Assembly: GCF_025961475.1 (NCBI RefSeq)
Contig: NZ_JAOQNS010000015.1
Location: 1-64,000, forward strand
Source of the DNA: Rhodobium gokarnense
Lineage (GTDB): Bacteria > Pseudomonadota > Alphaproteobacteria > Rhizobiales > Rhodobiaceae
Length of the DNA: 64,000 bases
Reading direction: 5' to 3'
Shown here: one piece after another, positions 26,683 to 36,279 of the stretch
Layout of the letters: each line of letters starts with the position of its first letter
Position numbering within the stretch: the stretch's first letter is position 1
Translations under genes and position numbers: made by a program
Notes under the pieces: generated by a model
What the model was told of the DNA's origin: nothing
The model's database searches: none
What the model saw: the letters and a program-made list of their open reading frames with translations, nothing else

Positions 26683-27033
26683 TCAGAATTTCTCTTCGCC
26701 GCGCTGGCGGTGAGGGTCGGGGAAGTCGCGGTAGAGCGCGAAGGTGGCCTTCTCGACCATGGAATTGACCGAAAAGTGCCGGGCCTCGACCGTGCCGTCG
26801 CGGCGGGAGACGAGGGCGAAGGCGGCATCGAGCTGGGCGAGGCCTTCGACCTCGATGGCGATGTGGAATTCGCCGAGGTCCTTCGGCGCAAGGCCGAGCT
26901 TGCGCCGCATCAACCGCCAGCCGGCGATCCTGCCGTCGGCCTTCAGGCCGTCCAGGAACGTCGCCAGATTGTCGGCAAAGGCAACGTCCGAGGCGCCCGG
27001 CTTCAGGTCGATGAAGCAGTGATAGACATCCAT
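26683..27033 (-). CDS. DUF6614-like protein
   Basis: This 116-residue soluble protein begins MDVYHCFIDLKPGASDVAFA and ends with NSMVEKATFALYRDFPDPHR, which I associate with the DUF6614 family. That family has a dimeric alpha/beta-barrel look, with two strands separated by GWRLMRRKLGLAPKDLGEFH. No biochemical role is known. Start 27033 is the first codon of this pattern; the frame is open upstream to 27129. It follows the EVE gene by 38 nt on the same strand. Confidence 0.68.
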   Translation of the reverse strand: MDVYHCFIDLKPGASDVAFADNLATFLDGLKADGRIAGWRLMRRKLGLAPKDLGEFHIAIEVEGLAQLDAAFALVSRRDGTVEARHFSVNSMVEKATFALYRDFPDPHRQRGEEKF

Positions 27034-27071
27034 CGGCGCCCTTTCCGGACGGACCACCCGCGAAAAGGCCG

Positions 27072-27509
27072 TCAGAGCGGCTTCAGGGTTTCCGGGTCGA
27101 TGCCGCCCATGCGGCAGATGCGGTCCCACTCCTCCGGCTCGACGGGCTGCACGGAGAGCCGCGAGTTCTTGGCCAGCACCATGTTCTCCAGCTCCGGCGT
27201 TCCCTTGACGTCGTCGAGGGAGACCGGCGTCTTCAGCGGCGCCAGGGCGCGCACGTCAACGCAGTGCCAGCGCTCGTCGTCGGTGGTGGAGTCCGGATGC
27301 GCCTCGGCCGAGACCTCGACGACGCCGACGATCTTCTTCTCGTTGACCGAGTGGTAGAAGAAGCCGCGCTCGCCGAGCTTCATGGCCTGCATGTTGTTGC
27401 GGGCCTGGTAGTTGCGGACGCCGTCCCATTGCTCGCCCGCATCACCCTTCTTCACCTGGTCGTCCCACGACCAGGTGCCCGGCTCGGATTTGAACAGCCA
27501 GTAGGCCAT
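27072..27509 (-). CDS. EVE domain protein
   Basis: This 145-residue single-domain protein has the EVE/PUA-like fold: MAYWLFKSEPGTWSWDDQ at the start, WDGVRNYQARNNM, a GFFYHS strand and a VLAKNSRLSVQPV strand near the end. EVE proteins resemble YTH and PUA domains that read modified bases in RNA or DNA; the bacterial target is unknown. It starts one nucleotide after the YciI stop codon, so the pair is translationally linked. The order tsaD-gpsA-yciI-EVE is typical for Rhizobiales. Confidence 0.9.
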   Translation of the reverse strand: MAYWLFKSEPGTWSWDDQVKKGDAGEQWDGVRNYQARNNMQAMKLGERGFFYHSVNEKKIVGVVEVSAEAHPDSTTDDERWHCVDVRALAPLKTPVSLDDVKGTPELENMVLAKNSRLSVQPVEPEEWDRICRMGGIDPETLKPL

Positions 27510-27510
27510 G

Positions 27511-27798
27511 TCAGCAATCCGGGTTCTTGACCGCCCAGCTCCACGGCCGGATTTCCACATGCTCGAAGAGGCCGGCGCGCTCATACGGGTCCTCTTCGGA
27601 AACGGCAAGGGCTTCCTGGCGGTTGGAGGCCTCGATGATGATCAGGCTGCCGGACGGGGTGCCGTCGTCGTCGAGGAAGGGGCCGGCCGCCTTCAGCTTG
27701 CTGCCGAGGGCGTCGAGATAGGCGAGGTGGTCGGGGCGGGTGTTGGCCCGCAAATCGGTCATGTGCGGCTTGTCGGTGCAGATGAGCGCGTAAAGCAT
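27511..27798 (-). CDS. YciI family protein
   Basis: This 95-residue YciI/YCII-domain protein has the dimeric ferredoxin-like fold, beginning MLYALICTDKPH. It contains the conserved RPDHLAYLD histidine/aspartate pair and the SEEDPYERAGLFEHVEI motif typical of the family. Some relatives act as dehydrochlorinases or muconolactone isomerase-like enzymes, but the role here is unknown. It lies between gpsA (132 nt) and the EVE gene (1 nt). Confidence 0.9.
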   Translation of the reverse strand: MLYALICTDKPHMTDLRANTRPDHLAYLDALGSKLKAAGPFLDDDGTPSGSLIIIEASNRQEALAVSEEDPYERAGLFEHVEIRPWSWAVKNPDC

Positions 27799-27930
27799 AA
27801 AGGTCTCCCGGAGGCATTTTTGGTAAGGGGCGGGTGCCCTGAAATCTCGGCGGCGGAGATTAGGCGGGGCACCCCGTCGCGTCTAGTGCGGCGGGCCGAG
27901 AAAAACCGAATATGACGGGAAATCTCGCCG

Positions 27931-28932
27931 CTATGCCTCTTCGCGCTTGAGGGGCCGGCGCATCAGCCGCTCGATGGCGGCATCGAGGCGGAGGCGGCCT
28001 TCGACGATTTCGGCAACGACCTCGGTGATCGGCATGTCGATGGCCTCGCGCCGGGCAAGGTCGCGGGCGATCAGCGCGGTCATCGCTCCCTCGGCGAGCG
28101 GACGGCCCCTCGCAAGGAGGTCGGCGACGGCCGCGCCCTCGCCGATGCCGATGCCGAAGGCGTAGTTGCGGGACTGGACGCTGGAGCAGGTCAGCATCAG
28201 GTCGCCGAGGCCGGACAGGCCCATCAGGGTCTCCGCCTCCGCGCCGCGACGGCGCGCGAAACGGCGGATTTCCGCAAAGCCGCGGGCAATGAGGGCGGCT
28301 TCGGCGCTCTTGCCGAGCCGCGCGCCGGCAACGGCGCCGGCACCGATCGCCAGCACGTTCTTCAGGGCGCCGCCGATTTCAACCCCGACAAGGTCGGTCG
28401 CGGCATAGGGCCGGAACGCGGGCGCGGAGAGGCTGTCCGCGATGGCATCGGCCAGGGCGCCGTCGGCGCTTGCGATGGTCACCGCCGTCGGCAGGCCTCG
28501 TGCCACGTCGCTCGCAAAGCTCGGCCCGGAGAGCGCCGCCGGGCGGGCTTGCGGCAGTTCCTCGACAAGCACCTCGCTCATCAGCCGGCCGGTCGACCGT
28601 TCGATGCCCTTGGCGCAGAGGACGACGGGCGTACCGCTTGCGACCAGCGGCTGAAGGTCGCGGAGGACAGCGCGCAGGGTCTGGGCCGGCGTGACGAGGA
28701 GGAGAAGGTCGGCGGAGGCGGCTTCGGAAAGGTCGATGGTCCCGGAGATCGGTTCCTTGAAGGGGATGCCCGGCAGGTAGCGCGGATTGCCGTTGCCGGC
28801 GTTGACGGACGCGACGGTCTCGGCGTCGCGGCCCCAGAGGATTGCCTTCCTGCCGGCGCGGCTGGCGACGAGGGCAAGGGCGCTGCCCCAGGCGCCGGCG
28901 CCGATGATGCCGATGGTGTCGAAGGTTTCCAT
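27931..28932 (-). CDS. gpsA: Glycerol-3-phosphate dehydrogenase [NAD(P)+]
   Basis: This 333-residue enzyme has the N-terminal dinucleotide motif GIIGAGAWGSALA, LCAKGIERSTGRLMSE, GPSFASDVARGLPTAV, the active-site lysine region GGALKNVLAIGAG, and SGLGDLMLTC near the C-terminus. It reduces dihydroxyacetone phosphate to sn-glycerol-3-phosphate for phospholipids. The ATG at 28932 with GAGGG upstream is preferred; a GTG at 28944 overlaps the tsaD stop codon. In either case the gene is tightly linked to tsaD. Confidence 0.96.
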   Translation of the reverse strand: METFDTIGIIGAGAWGSALALVASRAGRKAILWGRDAETVASVNAGNGNPRYLPGIPFKEPISGTIDLSEAASADLLLLVTPAQTLRAVLRDLQPLVASGTPVVLCAKGIERSTGRLMSEVLVEELPQARPAALSGPSFASDVARGLPTAVTIASADGALADAIADSLSAPAFRPYAATDLVGVEIGGALKNVLAIGAGAVAGARLGKSAEAALIARGFAEIRRFARRRGAEAETLMGLSGLGDLMLTCSSVQSRNYAFGIGIGEGAAVADLLARGRPLAEGAMTALIARDLARREAIDMPITEVVAEIVEGRLRLDAAIERLMRRPLKREEA

Positions 28933-28940
28933 GGCCGCCC

Positions 28941-30017
28941 TCACACCTTCGCGCCGAGCCGGCCGGAGCCGACCAGCGGTGAGGCGTTTTCATCGAGCGG
29001 CCAGCGGGCGCGGGCGGCAAAGCCGAGCGGATCGGTCTCGCCGCGGGAAAGCCGTTCGGCACCGGCCCAGGCGATCATGGCGCCGTTGTCGGTGCAAAGC
29101 TTCGGCGGCAGCGCCAGGAAAGTGGCGCCGGCGGTCTCGGCCACCTCGGTGAGGACGGCGCGCAGCACACCGTTCGAGGCAACGCCGCCGGCTGCGGCGA
29201 AGCCGATGGGCCAGCCGGGGAATTCCTCGGCAAAGCGCTTCAGCGCCGCGGTGAGTTTCTTGCGGACGACGTCGGCGACGGCGCCTTGGAAGGCGGCACA
29301 GATATCGGCGACGTCCTGATCAGTCAGCGGGGCGACGCCCTTTGCCGCAAGCCTGACGGCAGTCTTGAGGCCCGCAAAGGAGAAATCGAGGCCCGGGCGG
29401 TCGATCAGCGGGCGCGGCAGATCGAAGCGCTTGGCGTCGCCCGTGCGTGCCGCCTTTTCCACTTCCGGGCCGCCGGGATAGGCAAGGCCGAGCAGTTTCG
29501 CGGTCTTGTCGAAGGCCTCGCCGAGGGCATCGTCGATGGTCGTGCCCCAGCGCTCGTAGTGGCCGACGTCGCGCACCAGCAGGATCTGGGTGTGGCCGCC
29601 GGAGACAAGGAACATCAGGTACGGAAAGGCAAGCTCGCCGACGAGGCGCGGGGTCAGCGCGTGGGCGGCCAGGTGATTGACGGCAATCAGCGGTTTTCCG
29701 CTCGCCGCCGCGATCGCCTTTGCCGTCGTCAGGCCGACGAGGAGGCCGCCGACAAGGCCCGGCCCGGCGGTGGCGGCGATGCCGGAAAGGTCCCGGAACC
29801 CGGCGTCGGCCTCCGCCATGGCCGTCTCGATGATGCGGTCGAGGGCCTCCACATGGGCGCGCGCGGCGATCTCCGGCACGACGCCGCCGAAGACGGCATG
29901 GGCCTCGATCTGGCTCCAGACGACGTCCGAAAGAATGGTGCCGCGCCCCTCGGCATCCCGGTGGACGACGGCCGCAGCCGTCTCGTCGCAGCTCGTCTCG
30001 ATGCCAAGCACGATCAT
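28941..30017 (-). CDS. tsaD: tRNA threonylcarbamoyladenosine modification protein TsaD
   Basis: This 358-residue Kae1/TsaD ATPase transfers the threonylcarbamoyl group to A37 of ANN-decoding tRNAs. It shows [18 protein letters not shown] at the start, the metal-binding HLAAH motif ([10 protein letters not shown]), [11 protein letters not shown], and GGPEVEKAA. Start 30017 gives the normal N-terminus. It is transcribed leftward, divergent from hemC, with gpsA as the next gene, an arrangement common in Alphaproteobacteria. Confidence 0.97.
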   Translation of the reverse strand: MIVLGIETSCDETAAAVVHRDAEGRGTILSDVVWSQIEAHAVFGGVVPEIAARAHVEALDRIIETAMAEADAGFRDLSGIAATAGPGLVGGLLVGLTTAKAIAAASGKPLIAVNHLAAHALTPRLVGELAFPYLMFLVSGGHTQILLVRDVGHYERWGTTIDDALGEAFDKTAKLLGLAYPGGPEVEKAARTGDAKRFDLPRPLIDRPGLDFSFAGLKTAVRLAAKGVAPLTDQDVADICAAFQGAVADVVRKKLTAALKRFAEEFPGWPIGFAAAGGVASNGVLRAVLTEVAETAGATFLALPPKLCTDNGAMIAWAGAERLSRGETDPLGFAARARWPLDENASPLVGSGRLGAKV

Positions 30018-30176
30018 AAGGGCTTTTCCGTGCGGCAAACTGTAGGCAATTGACGGGTCCTGACCCTCAGCTTATCACCATAGCCCGTCCGGGCGTCGGT
30101 GGTCGATCCTGCCATGATCGCCGCCCGTCCCGGCGCGATCGCGTATCCCCGAGGCCGTAACTCCGGATCGAGACTA

Positions 30177-31103
30177 TTGCAAACGAAACCTGTGCGAATT
30201 GGTACCCGAGGCAGCGCTCTGGCGCTCGCCCAGGCCCATGAGACCCGCGACCGCATCCAGGCCGCCCATGGCGATGCCGCGCCGGAGATCGAGATCGTCG
30301 TCATCAAGACGACGGGCGATGCCATCCTCGACCGGCCGCTGTCGGAAGCCGGCGGCAAGGGCCTTTTCACCAAGGAAATCGAGGAAGCGCTGCTCGACAA
30401 GCGCATCGATCTTGCGGTCCACTCGGCCAAGGACATGCCGACGGTGCTGCCGGACGGGCTGGCGCTGACCGCCTTCCTGCCGCGCGAGGACGTGCGCGAC
30501 GCCTTCATCAGCCCGAAGGCAAAGACGCTGATGGAGCTGCCCGAGGGCGCCGTCGTCGGCTCCTCGTCGCTCAGGCGCCAGTCGCTGATCAAGCGGCTGA
30601 GGCCGGACATCGATGTGGTCACCTTCCGCGGCAACGTGCAAAGCCGGCTGAAGAAGCTGGAAGACGGCGTCGTCGACGCGACGCTCCTTGCCAATGCCGG
30701 CCTCCGGCGCCTCGGCATGGCCCACATCATCACCTCGCTGATCGAGCTGGAGGACTTCCTGCCGGCCGTCGGCCAGGGCGCGATCACCATCGAGTCCCGG
30801 ATCGAGGACCAGGAGACCCTGGCGCTGCTCGCCCCGATCCACGATGCGGACACGGCGGTGGCGCTCGGCGCGGAACGGGCGTTCCTCTTTGAGCTCGACG
30901 GCTCCTGCCGCACGCCGATCGCCGGCCATGCGACGCTGAAGGACGGCACCCTGTCGTTCAAGGGCATGATCCTGAAGACCGACGGCTCGGAGGTCCACGA
31001 CATCGCCCGCGAGGGCCCGGTCGTCGACGCCGTCGCCATCGGCGCCGAATGCGGCCGGATCCTGAAGGAGCGCGGCGGACCGGACTTCTTCGCCCACCTT
31101 TGA
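30177..31103 (+). CDS. hemC: Porphobilinogen deaminase (hydroxymethylbilane synthase)
   Basis: This 308-residue enzyme has [36 protein letters not shown] in the substrate site, [15 protein letters not shown], and the dipyrromethane cofactor cysteine in LDGSCRTPI. It polymerises four porphobilinogens to hydroxymethylbilane. A TTG at 30177, preceded by GGATCGAG, gives exactly the usual length and N-terminus ([12 protein letters not shown]). An ATG at 30114 would add 21 residues rich in arginine and glycine, which looks non-coding. First gene of the haem operon. Confidence 0.95.
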   Translation: MQTKPVRIGTRGSALALAQAHETRDRIQAAHGDAAPEIEIVVIKTTGDAILDRPLSEAGGKGLFTKEIEEALLDKRIDLAVHSAKDMPTVLPDGLALTAFLPREDVRDAFISPKAKTLMELPEGAVVGSSSLRRQSLIKRLRPDIDVVTFRGNVQSRLKKLEDGVVDATLLANAGLRRLGMAHIITSLIELEDFLPAVGQGAITIESRIEDQETLALLAPIHDADTAVALGAERAFLFELDGSCRTPIAGHATLKDGTLSFKGMILKTDGSEVHDIAREGPVVDAVAIGAECGRILKERGGPDFFAHL

Positions 31104-31136
31104 CGGCGTCCGCCGGCCGTCTTTAAGGTCGTGCCC

Positions 31137-31859
31137 ATGCGCTTCCTCGTCACCCGGCCGGAACCCGGCGCCAGCGAGACCGCCCGCCAGCTTGCCGACC
31201 TCGGTCACGAGGCGCTGGTGGATTCCCTCATGCATGTGGTGTTCGACGCCGAGGTGCCGATCGCCCTTGAAGGCCTCTCCGCAGTGTTGGTGACCAGCGC
31301 CAACGGCATCAGGGCGCTCGCCGAACGGGCCGATTTTTCCGCCATTTCCGCTGTGCCGCTCTTCGCCGTCGGCGCGTCGACGGCAAGCCTTGCCCGCGAG
31401 GCCGGCTTTGCCGGGGCCTTTTCGGCCGACGGCGCCGTCGACGACCTTGTCGGTCTCGTCTCCGCGCGCCTCGACCCGGCTTGCGGCACCCTCGTCTATG
31501 CGGCGGGTGCGGAGCGGACCGGCGATCTTGACGGCAAATGCCGGGCCAAAGGGTTCTCCGTGGCGGTGGCGGAGGTCTATCGCACCGTCGTCAAGACGGC
31601 CTTCAACCCGGAGACGATTGCCGGGTTCAGGACGAAAAGCCTCGACGGTGCGCTGATTTATTCGGCCCGCACGGCCGATGCCTTCGTTGCGGCGGTGCGA
31701 CAAAACAGCCTCGCAGAGGCATTAAAAACACTGCCCCTCTATGCCATCTCGGCCAAGGCCGCGGCCCCGCTTACCGCGGCAGGCTTTGAAAAAATAGCGA
31801 TCCCGGCCCGTCCCGACGGGGCCGATTTGCTGGGGTTGCTGCCGAAAAACAGCGACTGA
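31137..31859 (+). CDS. hemD: Uroporphyrinogen-III synthase
   Basis: This 240-residue two-domain protein is of the HemD fold, recognisable by MRFLVTRPEPGASETARQL at the start, VLVTSANGIRAL and ALIYSARTADAFV. It closes and inverts ring D of hydroxymethylbilane. Sequence conservation in this family is low, but the position 33 nt after hemC supports it. ATG 31137 with AAGG upstream is preferred over a GTG two codons earlier. Confidence 0.92.
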   Translation: MRFLVTRPEPGASETARQLADLGHEALVDSLMHVVFDAEVPIALEGLSAVLVTSANGIRALAERADFSAISAVPLFAVGASTASLAREAGFAGAFSADGAVDDLVGLVSARLDPACGTLVYAAGAERTGDLDGKCRAKGFSVAVAEVYRTVVKTAFNPETIAGFRTKSLDGALIYSARTADAFVAAVRQNSLAEALKTLPLYAISAKAAAPLTAAGFEKIAIPARPDGADLLGLLPKNSD

Positions 31860-31989
31860 AGGCCACATTGCGGCAAAGTCGAACCGCAATGGGTGTTCTC
31901 CCAATGCAATGAAGCCGGTATAACTGAAGCATACCCGCGGTCCGGGGGCAGACCGTCGGGTGATCGCCCACGCTTACCAGAGGAGTTGC

Positions 31990-33804
31990 ATGGCTTCCAA
32001 TTCTGACAAGGATCGTCCCGGCGCGACCGGACCAGGCAAGCAAGGCCCTCAAGATGATGCCCCTGGAAAGGACAAGACGGACGCGAATCCTTCGGCCGCG
32101 GAGCGCAAGCAGGCGAGCCGACCGCCCCGACAACCCGTAACCATCGATCTGAAGGCAACAGAGTCGAGCGACAAGGACAAGGATCCGGGCAAGCCAGCCG
32201 CCGGGACCGACGCCAAGCCGGGCGAAAAGCCGACAAGCGCTGCGGGAGGCGCAAAGACGGCAGACACCGGCAAGACGGAGGACCCCAAGGCCGCCGCAAA
32301 GCCGGATCCGAAAGCCCCGCCGAAGCCGGACGAGAAGCCGAAAAGCGCTGCTGCGGGAGCCGCGCCGAAGGCCGATCCGGGGGCGACCAAGATGGCGCCG
32401 CCGCCGGTCCAGAGCAGCGGTGCCGGCAGTCGTTTCGTTGCCGCCCTGCTCGGCGGCGTGATCGCGCTCGGCGGTGCCTATGGCCTGATCCAGACCGGAA
32501 AGCTGCAGTTGCCGGGTGCCCAGGAGGCCGCGGCCACGCAGACGGCGCTCAGCGAGGCTGAGGCCAAGATCGCCGCGCTCGAAGAGCGGATTGCCGGCGG
32601 TGGCGAACTGGCGACGACCGTCGACGGCCTGTCGACCCGCGTCTCCGCGCTGGAAGCGGCGCCGGACGACACCGGCACCAGCGACCAGGTCGCAGCCCTT
32701 GCCGAGCGTCTGACGGCCGCCGAAGCGGCGGCGCAATCGGCCGCCGAGGCGGTGCCGGATCTGACCCCGCTCAACGAGGAGGTCGCCGAATTGCGGCGGC
32801 TGGTCTCGACCGGGGCGGCCGGATCGGACGTCGCGCTGGAAAGCCTGCAGTCGGAGATCACCGACCTGAAGAGCGGCCTGCAGTCGACGCAGGACCAGGT
32901 GGCGACGCTGGCCGACAAGCCGGCGGGCGACCCAAGCCTGCCCGAGAAGGTGGCCGATATCGACAGCCGCCTTGCCGCCACGGAGAGCACCGCCTCGGAT
33001 ACGGCGGAACAGCTCAAGCAGGTGGCGCTGACGGCCCAGCAGGCCGATGTCGCGTCCGGCGCGGGCGTTGCGCTCGGGCCCGACGTCAAGGCACTGCAGG
33101 CGGCGACCCAGACGCTGACCGAGAACGTCGATGCGGCGACCAGCCAGTTGTCGGCGCTGCAGTCCGGTCAGGAAGCGTTGACGACCAAGGTCGGCTCGCT
33201 GGAGGAGACCGTCACCTCGCTCGACCAGCGGATGGGTTCCGCCGAGGAACAGCTCGGTGGCGTCACCGCCCGCGAGACGGCGGCGCGTGCCCTTGCGGTC
33301 GCGTCCCTGTCCGATGCGGTCGATGCCGGCCGGCCCTATTCCACCGAGCTGTCGGCCGTTGCCGCCTCGCTCGGCGACGGGGTCGACCTTTCCGCGCTTG
33401 AGGCCCATGCCGAGAGCGGACTGCCGACGCGGGCCGAACTGGTCCAGCGCTTCGATGCGGTGGCCGACGCCATGCTGGCGACCACCAGCGAAGTGCCGGA
33501 AGACGCCGGCATCCTCGACAAGTTCCTGGTCAATGCCCGCTCCTCGGTACAGGTGCGGCCGTCCGGGGACAGCGGCGGGACCAGCGTTGCGTCGATCGTC
33601 GCGCGGATGGAGGCCCAGGTGAAGGCCGGCAAGCTCGCCGAGGCTCTCGGCGAAATGGATGCCTTGCCGGACGACGCCAAGGCCGCCGGTGCCGACTGGG
33701 CCGCGGCCGTCCAGGCCCGCCTGCAAGCCGAGTCCCTGGTCCGTCAGACGGCCAAGGACGTGTTGACCATGCTGTCGGGCAACGCCCCGGCGGCGAGCAA
33801 CTGA
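31990..33804 (+). CDS. Mitofilin/Mic60-like inner-membrane protein (COG4223)
   Basis: This 604-residue protein has a charged Ala/Pro/Lys-rich N-terminal region (about 1-145), one transmembrane helix (about 150-170; FVAALLGGVIALGGAYGLIQ), a long coiled-coil region (about 180-480) and a conserved C-terminal domain. This is the architecture of alphaproteobacterial Mic60, the bacterial relative of the mitochondrial cristae protein mitofilin. Its place between hemD and hemY is the known conserved context. AGAGGAG precedes the ATG. It is proposed to shape or contact the envelope. Sequence identity was not tested. Confidence 0.85.
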   Translation: MASNSDKDRPGATGPGKQGPQDDAPGKDKTDANPSAAERKQASRPPRQPVTIDLKATESSDKDKDPGKPAAGTDAKPGEKPTSAAGGAKTADTGKTEDPKAAAKPDPKAPPKPDEKPKSAAAGAAPKADPGATKMAPPPVQSSGAGSRFVAALLGGVIALGGAYGLIQTGKLQLPGAQEAAATQTALSEAEAKIAALEERIAGGGELATTVDGLSTRVSALEAAPDDTGTSDQVAALAERLTAAEAAAQSAAEAVPDLTPLNEEVAELRRLVSTGAAGSDVALESLQSEITDLKSGLQSTQDQVATLADKPAGDPSLPEKVADIDSRLAATESTASDTAEQLKQVALTAQQADVASGAGVALGPDVKALQAATQTLTENVDAATSQLSALQSGQEALTTKVGSLEETVTSLDQRMGSAEEQLGGVTARETAARALAVASLSDAVDAGRPYSTELSAVAASLGDGVDLSALEAHAESGLPTRAELVQRFDAVADAMLATTSEVPEDAGILDKFLVNARSSVQVRPSGDSGGTSVASIVARMEAQVKAGKLAEALGEMDALPDDAKAAGADWAAAVQARLQAESLVRQTAKDVLTMLSGNAPAASN

Positions 33805-33824
33805 TCGGCTGAGGGAGTAGTGAT

Positions 33825-35780
33825 ATGGTTCGTTTGATAATCTTCTTCGCCGTTCTGTTCGCCTTCGCCCTTGGCGGGGCATGGCTTGCCGACCGGCCGG
33901 GAACCGTGATGCTCGACTGGCAGGGCTACCAGGTGCAGACCAGCCTGATGGTCGGCCTGGTGGGGCTCCTGGTCCTCGTCATCGTTCTCTTCATCGCCTG
34001 GGCGATCATCGTCAAACTGGTCCGCTCGCCGCGGAGCTTTGCCCGGTTCTGGGGAGCGCGTCGCCGCGAACGGGGCTACAGGGCCCTCACCAACGGCCTC
34101 ATCGCCGTCGGTTCGGGCGATGTCTCCGGGGCGCGCAAATACGCCAAGGACGCCCAGAAGCTGCTGCGCCGGGAACCGGCGACCAAGCTGCTGGCGGCCC
34201 AGGCCGCCCAGCTCGGCGGCGACACCGGCAAGGCCCAGGGTCAGTTCACCAGCATGCTGGAGCATGAATCGACCCAGGTCCTCGGCCTGCACGGCCTCTA
34301 TCTGGAGGCGCAGCGGGCCGGCGAGACGGAAGCTGCAAGGCACTATGCCAAGGAGGCGATCGCCATCTCGCCCGCCCTTCCCTGGGCCGGCAAGGCGATG
34401 CTCGACTTCCAGGCGTCGGAAGGCGACTGGGAAGCGGCGCTCACCACCCTGGAGCGCAACGCCCAGTTCAAGCTGGTCGACAAGAAGACCGCACGGCGCG
34501 AGCGCGCCGTGCTCCTGACCGCGCGGGCGATGGAGCTGGAGACCGGCTCTCCCGACCGGGCGCGTGCCCTTGCCAAGGAAGCCCATGGCCTGGCACCGGA
34601 CCTGGTGCCGGCGGCGGCCGTTGCCGGGCGCCTCTATTCGCGTTCCGGCGATTTCGGCCGGGCCGCGAAGATCCTGGAGGCGGCCTGGAAGAAGAACCCG
34701 CATCCGGACATCGCCGAGGCCTATATCCACATCCGGCCCGGCGATTCCATCCGCGACCGTCAGAAGCGGGTGAGCCACCTCAACCAGCTCCGTGCCAACC
34801 ATCCGGAGGGCGCGCTGGCGCTCGCCCGGGTGGCGATCGACGCCAACGACTGGGAGACCGCCCGCGAGGCGCTCACCAAGCTGTTGCGCTCGGCGCCGAC
34901 CAAGCGGGCCTGCCTGATGATGGCCGAGGTCGAAGAGGGCCAGCACGGCGATCATGGCCGGGTCCGCGAATGGCTGTCGCGGGCGGTGCGGGCGCCGCAG
35001 GATCCGGCATGGGTCGCCGACGGCATCGTCTCGGACACCTGGGCGCCGATTTCGCCGGTCACCGGCGAGCTCGACGCCTTCGAGTGGAAGACGCCGCCAA
35101 CGGCACTGGCGCCACCCTCGGACGGGCCGCTGATCGACGAGGAGCTCCTGCAGCCGCGTCCGCCGGTTGCCGCCAAGGCGGCGATCGAGCCGGCAAGGGA
35201 CGTTACCCCGAAGAAGCCGGAAGACGACAAGGCACCGGTCGGCAACCTCGAGGAGGCAGCCGGTACGCCGGGAAAATCTGACGCGGGAGCGGTGAAGACC
35301 GCCGCCTTCGACGTTCCCGCGTCATCAAATACCGACGGAGCGCGCTCCGGAACGGGCACCGGCGAGACGCCGGCACCCGCGGCCAGGACGGAAACACCCG
35401 CCTCCACGACGCACGCGGCGGCAACGCCGGGCAAGGGCCCGGCCGAGCCGGAGGCGGACACGGACAAGACAGGCGCGGAGGCCAAGGCCCCCGCGCCGGC
35501 TGCGGCAAAAGACGATCCCGCGAAAGGCGCGGCGCCCGAAAAGGCGCCTCAGAAGGCGGAAAATGCCGCCGCCGCCAAGTCCCCGAAGCCGGAACCGGCA
35601 AAACCGGAGCCGGCGACTGCGGCCGGGCGCGAGACCGTCGCGCCGCCGATCCCCGATGCCGTGGGCGACGGCTATCGGACCCGGCGGAGCACGGTCGCCT
35701 ATCCGCTCGGCCGGGCACCGGACGATCCGGGACCGCGCGGCAACGGCGCCGACAGGAACGGCTATAAGTCGTACACCTGA
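33825..35780 (+). CDS. hemY: HemY-type TPR membrane protein
   Basis: This 651-residue protein has two N-terminal transmembrane helices (about residues 3-22 and 42-65; LIIFFAVLFAFALGGAWLA, VGLVGLLVLVIVLFIAWA) followed by the HemY_N region FWGARRRERGYRALTNGLIA and tetratricopeptide repeats to about residue 400. The last 200 residues are a low-complexity Ala/Pro/Lys/Glu tail. This HemY is a scaffold-like protein linked to haem synthesis; it is not the HemY protoporphyrinogen oxidase of Gram-positive bacteria. GAGGGAG precedes the ATG, 20 nt after the Mic60-like gene. A terminator follows at 35811. Confidence 0.88.
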   Translation: MVRLIIFFAVLFAFALGGAWLADRPGTVMLDWQGYQVQTSLMVGLVGLLVLVIVLFIAWAIIVKLVRSPRSFARFWGARRRERGYRALTNGLIAVGSGDVSGARKYAKDAQKLLRREPATKLLAAQAAQLGGDTGKAQGQFTSMLEHESTQVLGLHGLYLEAQRAGETEAARHYAKEAIAISPALPWAGKAMLDFQASEGDWEAALTTLERNAQFKLVDKKTARRERAVLLTARAMELETGSPDRARALAKEAHGLAPDLVPAAAVAGRLYSRSGDFGRAAKILEAAWKKNPHPDIAEAYIHIRPGDSIRDRQKRVSHLNQLRANHPEGALALARVAIDANDWETAREALTKLLRSAPTKRACLMMAEVEEGQHGDHGRVREWLSRAVRAPQDPAWVADGIVSDTWAPISPVTGELDAFEWKTPPTALAPPSDGPLIDEELLQPRPPVAAKAAIEPARDVTPKKPEDDKAPVGNLEEAAGTPGKSDAGAVKTAAFDVPASSNTDGARSGTGTGETPAPAARTETPASTTHAAATPGKGPAEPEADTDKTGAEAKAPAPAAAKDDPAKGAAPEKAPQKAENAAAAKSPKPEPAKPEPATAAGRETVAPPIPDAVGDGYRTRRSTVAYPLGRAPDDPGPRGNGADRNGYKSYT

Positions 35781-35810
35781 CGGCTCCGCCGGTCGCAATG
35801 GCAAGAAAGG

Positions 35811-35848
35811 CCGCGCCGCCTCCGCACAAGGGAGCGGCGCGGTTTTTT
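35811..35848 (+). terminator. Rho-independent terminator of the haem operon
   Basis: A 9-bp stem (CCGCGCCGC with GCGGCGCGG) is followed by TTTTTT, 30 nt after the hemY stop. It would end the hemC-hemD-Mic60-hemY transcript. Confidence 0.88.
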
Positions 35849-36034
35849 GTCCGGTCCGTCGTCTGCATCCCGTTGCAGGCTGTGGCGGGGCGGCGAGAAT
35901 GGCGCTTGAAATACCGGGCCTCTGCCGTTATCAGAGGGCGGTCGAAACGCCGTCCTGGAAGGGTTGCGATCCTTCGCGGGAAAAGCGTTTCGACCGTTCG
36001 GCGGGTCTTTTTTAGCGTGAAGCCTCGCCCCTTA

Positions 36035-36110
36035 GCCGCATTAGCTCAGTTGGTAGAGCACGTCATTCGTAATGATGGGGTCGGCGGTTCGAATCCGTCA
36101 TGCGGCACCA
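36035..36110 (+). tRNA. tRNA-Thr (CGT)
   Basis: A full 76-nt cloverleaf is present. The acceptor stem GCCGCAT pairs with ATGCGGC, the D arm contains TAGCTCAGTTGGTAGAGCA, the anticodon loop ATTCGTAAT has anticodon CGT (reads ACG), and the T arm contains GGTTCGAATCC. CCA is encoded. Confidence 0.97.
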
Positions 36111-36279
36111 TTCTTCCAGGCTTTTTTTGGCAGGCTCCCGGCGTTCGGCGTGTCCGCTTGGGCGGTGCCTTTGACGCGGCCGGCGATATCCGGCGCCGTC
36201 CTGCCTTGAACGCAAGGTCTGCGCTCACACGGCTTCGCGGCGCATCCGTGAGGATGGGGCGGAGGCGTGGTTCGGCCGC

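Noticed and set aside
33825-35780. Naming the hemY product protoporphyrinogen oxidase
   Set aside because: The protein has two membrane helices and TPR repeats and no FAD motif, so it is the proteobacterial HemY scaffold type.
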